Assembly: GCF_033115175.1 (NCBI RefSeq)
Contig: NC_084836.1
Coordinates: 64,409,097-64,473,096 of the forward strand
Origin: Lepus europaeus
Taxonomy: Eukaryota; Chordata; Mammalia; Lagomorpha; Leporidae
DNA length: 64,000 bases
Reading direction: 5' to 3'
Shown here piece by piece: positions 12,101 to 22,500 of this stretch; positions within the stretch are counted from its first letter, which is position 1, and each line of letters begins with the position of its first letter. Below the pieces are notes generated by a model, which worked only from the letters and a program-made list of their open reading frames with translations, was not told the DNA's origin and searched no databases. Position numbers and translations under genes: made by a program.

Positions 12101-15100
12101 GGTTCACTTTCCATATGCCCACAGCCTGTGGCCGGGGCAAGTCCAGGCCAAAGCCAGGAGTCTAGAGCTCAATCCAGGTCTCTCACGTGGCAGGGACCAA
12201 GGTACTTGAGCCGTCACTTCTGCCTCCCAGGGTGCGTGTTAGCAGGAACTGGAATTGGGAGCAGAATCAGGAGCCAAACCTAGACACTCGGGTATGAATT
12301 GCCAGTGTCCCAAAAACTGCCAAATACACGTCCCGAAACTTCTTTTTTTAATTTTATTTTTTTGATAGGCAGAGTGGACAGTGAGAGAGAGAGAGACAGA
12401 GAGAAAGGTCTTCCTTTTCCATTGGTTCACCCCCCAATGACGGCTGTGGCCAGCGCACTGCACTGATCTGAAGCCAGGAGCAGGTGCTTCTCCTGGTCTC
12501 CCATGCAGGTGCAGGGCCCAAGCACTTGGGCCATCCTCTACTGCACTCCAGGACCACAGCAGAGAGCTAGACAGGAAGAGGAGCAACCGGGACAGAATCC
12601 AGCACCCCGACCAGGACTAGAACCTGCTGTGCCGGTGCCGCAGGCGGAGAATTAGCCTATTGAGCCGCAGTGCCGGCCAAAACTTATCTTTTAATTCCAT
12701 TTTCCAAGAACTTTGTGTGATACCTTTATACTTCCAAAGCATTGTGATGAGATGGAAAGAACCTCAAGTTGAAAGTTAGGAGGTCTGAAATCTAAACCTG
12801 CATTAGTTACTGACAGAACAAACTCAAGCTGCTCTTGTCAGTCCCTAAACCCTAAAGGTAGGCTTGTACTATCAGTCCATGAGCCCCAACTGGAGTAAGA
12901 AATGAAAAGCCTAGAGAGGAAAACCACAAGGAATTCTGCTTTGTTCACACAGCGTTTCTTGCCTGAACCTTCCTATAATCCTAGTTGTTGCAGCTTAAAA
13001 ATCACCCAGAGCCAGACTTAGGGATACTTGTAGCAGTGAGACTCTGCACAAAGGCATTTTACATCAGGGCTCTGCGGTATTATCAGTGATAGAGTGTGCT
13101 GTCATTAATTGAGTGTTCACTCTGGGTCAGATCTTGGGCCACAGTTTCCATGTACCCTCACAGAAGCACTAACATTATGCACGAAAATGGCGAGGCAATT
13201 TGTCCAAGGTCGTCTCAGCAAATGGCTGGCGTCTGATCCAGATCTGCTGGTCTTCAAAGCCCATGCTCCTGACCTCTGATGCGTTCAATTAGAAGTTCCT
13301 TGAATAGAACATGAACCTCAAGGGCCTCCCAGTCCATCCTCTGACTTCCTAGTACACACAACTTTGAGTAACCACCCAAAACCTGGCTCACAGCTGTGAC
13401 ATGTTCGGGTGTTGACTCACTTTCCTACTTTTCAAGGAAAAAAAATTGTAAGCTTTATTTACATAGTGTTTTGTATTTTACAGAGCTTTTTCATTTATCT
13501 TATCTTTTTCTTCTGTAAGCAAATTTTTAAGATATCACTGCTTCTGGTGAACATTCTCTGGCCCAAGAAATGACTCAGTGAGGTTCCTAAGTCTTGCAGT
13601 GGCTTTAATTTTTATTTATTTATTTTATTTGAAAGACAGATTATATAGAGTTCTACCCTCTACTAGTTCACTCCCCAAATGCCTACAGCAGCTGGAGCTG
13701 GGCCAGGCTGAAGCCAAAAGCCAGGAACTCAGACTGAGTCTCCCACATGGATGGTGGGGACCAAAGTATATGAGCCATCACCTGCTGCCCACCAGGGAAT
13801 ACATTAGAAGGAATCTGGAATGGAACTGGGGCTTGAACGCAGGCACCCATCAAGAAGCTTACCCTGCCATGGCTTTTTACATTCACCCACATTCCAGCAG
13901 TTATCCACACTGTCTTAAAATTTCATGTTTACTTACGTGGCTTCCCGACTAGAGTATAAGCTACTCAAAGGCAAGAAAATAAAAGTTGGCCGGCGCCGTG
14001 GCTCAATAGGCTAATCCTCTGCCTGCAGCGCCAGCACACCGGGTTCTAGTCCCGGTCGGGGCGCCGGATTCTGTCCCGGTTGCCACTCTTCCAGGCCAGC
14101 TCTCTGCTGTGGCCAGGGAGTGCAGTGGAGGATGGCCCAAGTGCTTGGGCCCTGCACCCCATGGGAGACCAGGAGAAGCACCTGACTCCTGGCTTTGGAT
14201 CAGCTGCAGTGCGCCTGCCGCGGCGGCCACTGGAGGGTGAACCAACGGCAAAAGGAAGACCTTTCTCTCTGTCTCTCTCTCTCTCACTGTCCACTCTGCC
14301 TGTCAAAAAAAAAAAAAAAAAAGTAACAGTCTTCACTGGTGCTTTCCTTGCCTGTGAGTAGCCCTGATGGGCACTAGCATTGTGATAGGTATGTCATCAA
14401 TGAAAAAAAAGACTTCCTCAGTCCTGCCATCCTCACACAGTTCTTTCCCCACAGAACAAACGAAAGAAGAGGAAGAAGAAGAAGAAGGTTCTAGATCAGG
14501 CTGCTGCTTCTGGTAATGTCCCAGGTAGTCCAGGGGAGCTGGAGGCCATGTGGCCAGCCCTGGCTGAGCAGTTACAATGCTGTGTCCAGGTAAGCAGTCG
14601 CAGTAACCTGATCTTTCTTCAGGACAGTGCTCTGGGCCAAAGATCTAGGTCTCCCCCTCCCCTTTGCTCTCATAATCTCATCTCTCTAGAGTCCTGAGCT
14701 TAGTGCAGACTCCATGGTTGTTCCCTTTGATGCGGCCTCAGAGGTGCCAGTGGAAGAACAGCGGGCGGAAGCCATGGTGCGCATCCAAGACTGCCTCCTG
14801 GCTGGCCAGGCCCCTCAGGCTTTGAGCCTCCTGAGGTCTGCCCGGTAAGAACGCTGCCGCCCATCCTGGGCTTTGGGGAGGACTTCACTGTGGTTCTGAG
14901 GCTTTCAAAGAGAGAGTGCCACAGGGGCAGGTGTCGTGGCACAGCATGTTAAGCCACAGCTTGTGACATCTACCTCCACGGTGGAGCGCTGCTTTGAGTC
15001 TGGCTGCTCCACTGCAGATCCAGCTGCATACTAACACACCTAGGAAGGCGCTGAGGGTGGTGAAAGTGCTTGGGCCCCTGCCACACACCTGGGAGACCTA

Positions 15101-15873
15101 AAAGGAGTTCCAAGCTTCTGGCTTTGGCCTAGAACAGCCCCAGCTGTTGTGGCCATTTGGGGAGAGAACCAAAAGATTGAAGATCTAGCTCTGTCTCTCC
15201 CTCTCTGTCACACTGCCTTTCAAATAAATAAATAAGTAAATAATGTTCAAAAAAAGAGAGAGAGAGAGAAAGTCACTGGCTCCATTTAGGATGCCCCCAT
15301 CCCATATCAGTGTGCTTGATCCAAGTTCTCACTCCTCCCCTTTTTTTGGGAGAAAAAAAAAAATGTATTTATTCTGAAAGAGTTACACAGAGAGATGGAG
15401 AGACAGTGAGAGAGAGCCTCCATCTACTGGTTCATTTCCCAGATGACCACAACAGCCGGGACTGGGCCAGGCTGAAGCTTCATCTGGGTCTCCCCCATGG
15501 GTGGCAGGGACCCAAACACCTGGGCCACCTTCTGCTGCTTTCTCAGGCCATTTTCAGGGAGCTGGTTTGGAAGTGGGACAGCCAGGACACAAACTGGTGC
15601 CCATAAGGGATTCCAGATTCACAGTGGCGGCTTTACCTGCCATGCCACAACATAAGCCCCTATTCCTCAGCTTTTTTTTAAGATTTATTTATTTATTTGA
15701 AAGTCAGAGTAACACAGAGAGAGAAGGAGAGGCAGAGAGAGAGAGGTCCTCCATCCACTGCTTCAGTCCCCAGATGACCACAACGGCTGGAGCTGAGCTG
15801 ATCCGAAGCAGGAACCAGGAGCTTCTTCCAGGTCTCTCACATGGGTACAGGGGTCCAAGGACTTGGGCCATCT

Positions 15874-15908
<35 letters not shown>

Positions 15909-16560
15909 TTTTTGACAGGCAGAGTGGACAGTGAGAGAGAGAGAGAGAAATGTCTTCCTTTTTGCTGTTGGTTCACCCTCCAATGGCCGCCGCGGCTGGC
16001 GCGCTGTGGCCGGCGCACCGCCCTGATCCGATGGCAGGAGCCAGGTGCTTCTCCTGGTCTCCCATGGGGTGCAGGGCCCAAGCATTTGGGCCATCCTCCA
16101 CTACACTCCCTGGCCACAGCAGAGAGCTGGCCTGGAAGAGGGGCAACCGGGACAGAATCCGGCGCCCCGACCGGGACTAGAACCCGGTGTGCCGGCGCCA
16201 CAAGGCAGAGGATTAGCCTAGTGAGCCACGGCACCGGCTTGGGCCATCTTCTACCGCTTTCCAGGCCCTAGCAGAGAGCTGGATTGGAAGTAAAGCATCC
16301 AGGTCTCGAACCAGCACTCATATGGGATGCTGGCACTGCAGATGGCGGCTTTACCCACTATACCACAGTGCCAGCCCCTATTCCTCAGCTTTTGATCCAG
16401 CTTCCTGCTAATGTACCTAGGAAGGCAACAAATGATGGCTCAAGTACTTCAGTCCCGGCCATACACATGAGAGACCCAAATGGAGTTCCTGGCTTCTGGC
16501 TTCAGCCTGGCGCAGCCCTGGTTGTTGCAGCCATTTGGGGAGTGATCCAGTAGATGGAAG

Positions 16561-16596
<36 letters not shown>

Positions 16597-19500
16597 ACTC
16601 TCCTTTCAAATAAATAATTTTTTTGTTATTTGACAGGCAGAGTTAGACAGTGAGAGAGACAGAGAAAGGTCTTCCTTCCACTGGTTCACCCCCCAAAATG
16701 GCTGTTACAGCCTGCGCGCTGTGCTGATCTGAAGCCAGGAGCCAGGTGCTTCCTCCTGGTCTCCCATGTGGGTGCAGGGGCCCAAGAACTTGGGCCATCC
16801 TCCACTGCCCTCCCGGGCCACAGCAGAGAGCTGGACTGGAAGAGGAGCAGCCAGGACTAGAACCCGGTGCCCATATGGGATGCCGGTGCCGCAGGTGGAG
16901 GATTAACTAAGTGAGCCGTGGCGCTGGCCCCTCAAATAAATAAATTTTAAAAAAGAAAAAAGCAGGTCCCATGAGAGGTTCCTGGGCTCCTGTACTCAGC
17001 ACTGATTCCTGGAGATTTTTTATTAGATTGTCATTTGAGAGCACACAAAGAGCTCTTCCATCCACTGGTTAACTCCCCAAATGCTTGCAACAATCATGAT
17101 TGGGCCAAGATAAAGCCAGGAGCCTGGAACTCACCCCTGGGCCTCCCTTGTAGGGGACAGGGCCCAAGCACTGAGCATTCCTGCTGCCTCCCAGGATGTG
17201 TATTGGCCGAAACTGGGTTGGAGGTGGATCTGGGACTCAAAACCAGAGACTTGGTTATGTGATGTGGGCATTCCAGGTGGCATCTTAACCACTGCCCCAA
17301 ATGCCCACACCTTTTGCCATTTTTGAGAAATATCAGAAAGTACAGTGAAATGGTGGAAAAAAGTAGAGATGATGCTACTAACCAAAGGGAACCATCATTA
17401 CGTTTTGAAGAATAGCCTTCTAGATGTTTTTCTTTGTCATACAGAGAGAAACATTGTCCATATGTCTCCTTTTACAAAAATAAAATACTATACAGGCTGA
17501 TTCACATTTTCTTAGTGTATTTGAAGCATCATTTCTCACTATAATTGTTGATGGCTTTAAAACAGTGTTACAGGACAGGTATGATAGTTGTAGTGGGTAA
17601 AGCTGCTGCCTTCAGTGCCGACTTCCCATATGGGTGCCAGTTTGAATCCCGGCTGCTCCTCTTCTGATCCAGCTCTCTGCTATGGCCTGGGAACGCAGTG
17701 GAAGATGGCCCAGCTCCTTGGGCCTCTGCACCCTGGTTTCAGATCGGCCCAGCTCCAGCTGTTGTGGCCATTTGGGGAGTGAACCAGCGGATGGAAACTG
17801 CCCCCTGCCCCCTGCCCCCGCCTCTGCTGCTCTGTAACTCTGTCTTTCAAATAAATAAATAAATCTTAATAAAGAAAATCACTGTTATGTGACTACATAC
17901 AGCTGCTCATCCAGTTGTCAGACATTTAGATCATTCACGTTTTGTTCTTACATGATTTTTATTGCATTGTGGCTTAGGGGCAAAGCTCTCCCTAGAGTCT
18001 TGTTTCATCTCTGAGGTTTCAGTTTGCATTCTTTCTCTAGCTGATGTGGGAAATAAGTTTAAATCCCTTCTCCCTCTTCCAAGCCTTCTTTCTCTCCTCG
18101 CCCCAGGGAGGTGTGGCCAGAAGGAGATGTGTTCGGCTCTCCGGACGTTTCCCCAGAGGAGGAGACCCAGCTGCTGAAAGAAATCCTCTGCGCTCCGCTC
18201 CCCCGTGAGTCTCCGTCCCCTCGTGTCTCTCCTGCCAGCTGCTCTCCAGCGCCAGGGTAACGCAGACCCAGTGATCCTCATGTTTGTGTAGGGCAGCAGG
18301 GGCCAGAGGAACAAGGGGCAGAGGAAGAAGAGGAGGAGGAGGAGGAGGAGGAGGAGGAGGAATTACGAGAAGTCCAGGTGTCAGAGAAAGAATTTAACTT
18401 CGTGGACTACCTGAAACGGTGCGGGCCGACAGGGCTGTGTTGGTTCCGGGGTGGCGACTGTGAGGATGAGCAGGCCTCGAGCTGACCTTCTCCCTGCCTG
18501 TGTTGGTGCAGCTTCGCCTGCTCCACTGTTGTGCGAGCCTACGTGCAGCTGCTGCGGAGCTACCAGCACAACAGCGCCCACACGAACCACTGCGCCATCA
18601 AGATGCTGCACCGGCTGGCCCACGACCTCAAGATGGAAGCCCTGCTCTTCCAGCTCTCGGTCTTCTGCCTCTTCAACCGGCTGCTCAGTGACCCTGCTGC
18701 TGGAGCCTACAAAGTGAGGGAACTCCAAGGGGTGGGGTCTGGGGGAGGAGGTGTCAGAGGCCTGGAGTAAATAGATGGCCTTTGGGAGACAGAGGATGCT
18801 GAGAGACATCCAGGACCGGGAGATGAGATGATGAAGAAGGCGGCAGGCAGGCTGAGAGCCACGTGGGGAAGGATAGAAGAGAGGCAGAGTGAGGACGGGG
18901 CAGCTGCGAACAGGTGGAGAGAACAGCTAGAGGCCAGCTTCGTGTATCCATCTGGGCCACAAGCCTCATAGCAGCCTTTCATTCTGTAGGAGCTGGTGAC
19001 TTTTGCCAAATATATCCTGGGCAAGTTCTTTGCATTGGCCGCAGTCAACCAGAAAGCCTTTGTGGAGCTACTGTTCTGGAAGAACACAGCTGTGGTTCGA
19101 GAAATGACGGAGGGCTATGGCTCCCTGGATGCCGGGTGAGTTTGGGGACGGGCAAGGATGAGCAGGAGGGGAAGGTGAGGCAGAGTGTCAGGGCTGAAAG
19201 ACTTGCAAATCATGACGGCTGATGTTTCCCCATCACTGGTAAAAAAACAGGCCCGGGGGACTGGTGCTGGGGTACAGCTGGTAAAGCTGCTGCCTACAAT
19301 GCCAGCATCCCTTATGGGCACTGGTTCGAGTCCCGGCTGCTCCACTTCTGATCCAGCTCCCTGCTGATGCGCCTAGGAAAACAGCAGAAGATGGCCCAAG
19401 TGCTTGGGCCCCTGTCAGCCACATGGGAAACCTAGAAGCAGCTCCTGGCTCCTGGCTTCGGTCTGGCCCAGTTGCGGCCATTGTGGCCATTTGGGGAGTG

Positions 19501-22500
19501 AACCAGAGGATGGAAGACTGATCTCTATCTCTCTTTCACCCTGACTTTCAATAAATAAATATGTCTTTTAAAAAAAAGAAAAGAAAAAAGAGGCCCAGAT
19601 GGTAAAATGCTTTACCTAAGATTACTCAGGAGGAGCAGGGACTAGAGCCCACGTGCGCAGGCTACTCGCTTCCTTCTCCTTCACATGCCGTCACGGGGGC
19701 GGGGGTGTGTGTGTGCCGTACCTCCCCCACAAGCATGCAGAGAAAGGTCTGTCCTCTTTCCCTGACTGGCTCAGCGCCTCTCCTCTCATACCTCTCTCTC
19801 TTTCCCATAATCCTCTCAGCCCCTGGAACGTCAGGTTGCATGGGCCCAGCCCAGAGAGGAAGCACAGTGCAGGCCTCTGCTAGCCAGCTCCTTCAAGCTG
19901 CCCACCTTGCCCTTCTTGTTCCTTTCAGAACTGGTGAGGGAGGGCCTCTGGTCTCCTTTTTGGGCCAGCAACCTCCATGCTCTCTTCCACCCTGCAGATC
20001 ATCCAGTCACCGGGCCCCTGCATGGAGCCCAGAGGAAGAGACCCAGCTTCGGGAACTGTACCTTGCCCATAAGGACGTGGAAGGTGTGAGGCCTTGCGAC
20101 CTGAAGCACTTGTAAGGGGGCGTCCTGCGCTCCGGAGGACCCTTCCTCACCGCCTCACTCCCTGTCCACACAGGTGAGGATGTGGTGGAAGCCATCCTGG
20201 CACGTCTGAAAGCCGTTCCTCGAACGCGTAAGCAGGTCATCCACCACCTGGTGAGGCTGGGACTGGCCAACAGTGCCAAGGACTTCCAGAGGTGGGGGCG
20301 CATGCTGTGGAGGGCATCCGGGTGGGGGGTGTGCTGTCCTCTCCCTGGGCCCCTTCACTGACTCCCCCTAAGCAGGAAAGGGACGAACATTGTGCTGTGG
20401 ACAGAGGACCAGGAACTGGAGCTGCAGCGGCTGTTTGAGGAGTTCCAGGACTCGGATGGTGAGTGCCCCGCTGCAGGTTTCTGTTCCTTCCACCCTTCGT
20501 CCACCCCTTCTGCCACGTGCTTTGTTTGGAAGCGTCTCTCTTGGGGGAAATGAGCCGTCCCCATTTGTCCATGTCCTCTGACTTCCTTTACTAAACCCTT
20601 TCCCCTACTGCTCTGGGGTCCTCACGCACGCCCTCTCCGTAGACGTCCTGGGTCACATCATGAAGAACATCACGGCCAAACGCTCACGCGCCCGAGTTGT
20701 AGATAAACTGCTGGCTCTGGGGCTGGTGACTGAGCGGCGGGAGCTGTACAAAAAACGGCGGAAGAAGCCGGTGCCCAGCAGCCTGGTAACAATCTTGCCC
20801 CGCCTCTACCGGCTTGGGCCCCTTCCCGGAAGTGCTCCTTCGGAGAGCCCACCCAGACCCTCCGGCAGGATGGGGACAAGAAGACGCCACTGAGTTCCTC
20901 ACATTGCCTCCTGTTCCATCCCTCCCCACCCCCGATGGATTGCAGCCCAGTGGAGAGGAGTCCCTGAAAGATTTTTCCCAGGAAGATCTGGAGGAGGAGG
21001 AAAACCTGCCAGAGGAAGAGAGTGAAGGAGATGAAGAGACGGAGGAGGGCTGGGAAGCGGAACAAGTCCAGGGCAGCTCAGCATTTACAACTGAGAGCCT
21101 CGGTCAGGGCCTGCGGCAGGAAGGTAAGGACCTTGCTTGGGAGCAGTGTCTCGGGTAGAGGGTGGGAGCAGGAGTCAAAGAGAAGCCTCCCTTTTGCCCT
21201 TAGGCTTTTCTGCTCCCATCCTGTGGCTCCAGAACTGTCTGATCCGCGTAGCAGATGATCGGGAAGAAGATGGTAAGTGACAGAAGGTTCTAGGAGGGCT
21301 GGAAGCCGCCAGAGACCAGCCGTGGGTTGGAAGACCAGTTCTTTCATATGAGTGTCGACCTGTCCTAGGCTGCTCCCAGGCAGTTCCATTGGTGCCACTG
21401 ACAGAAGAAAATGAGGAAGCAATGGAAAATGAGCAGTTTCAGCAGCTGTTGCGCAAGCTAGGGGTTCGGCCCCCTGCGAGTGGGCAGGTAGGTACCCAGG
21501 TACAGTGCTGGCCAACACATGTTGTCCCACTTCAGAACACAGGTCCTCCCTTTCTCTGGCCACTCCATCCTCATCTTGTCATCTCTCTTCCCCCCGTTGT
21601 CTTCATCACCCCTCATCCTTCTTGTTCACTTTGTCTGGCTTCCTCATCACCTTGTCATCTCTCAGACGCTGAGACTCCTGCTGGTCTTCTTCACTCCAGT
21701 GAATCCCCTGAATCCATCTTCCACAGCACCCCAAGATTTATGTTTCTAAAATACAGTATAAGTTGCCAATCGCTGTCCAGGGCACTGGTGGTTCCCCCCA
21801 CTGCTTGCAGAAGAGAATCCACAACCTGCAGGCGGCATGCCCAGCCTTGGCCGACATTGTAACCTCATGGCCATGCCACACGCTCACCTACTTTACGCCA
21901 TAGTCACCCTGGACTGCTTTCCCTTCCCTCCATTGGAAGGTCCCAGTCACACACACCAGATGATATGTACACACATGTATACACACATCCACACACACAA
22001 GATAATGTATACACACACATCCATACACACAAGATAATGTATACACACATCCACACACACAAGATAATGTGTACACACACATCCATACACACCAGATGAT
22101 ATGTACACACATGTATACACACATCCACACACACAAGATGATGTGTACACATACATACACACACATACACACCTACAAGATGATATGTACACACACATGT
22201 ACCTACACATCCACACACACACACAAGATGACACGTACACACATACAAGATGATGGGTACACACACATCCACACACAAGATGATACATCCACACATACAA
22301 TATGACATGTACACACACATTTGCACATACAAGATACATCTGCACACACATCCACGCATACAATGTGATACTTACACACATGCATCCACACATCCACACA
22401 CACGGGATGGCACGTACATACATGCAAAGATGATACTTGCATTCATGCACATACATCCCCCATCTATCTTCCTGATGAAAAGGCAGCCCAACCACACCCC

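Noticed and set aside
15501-16271. 256-residue open frame
   Set aside because: Runs across nested SINEs including a poly(T) tract that codes for a phenylalanine run; no unique coding sequence.
21947-22470. CRISPR-like array
   Set aside because: Repeat units are CA-rich, variable in length and have no unique spacers; the genome is mammalian.
21947-22495. 182-residue open frame on the - strand rich in Cys, Val and His
   Set aside because: It is the translation of the CA minisatellite; periodic composition and lack of any gene signal make it an artefact.
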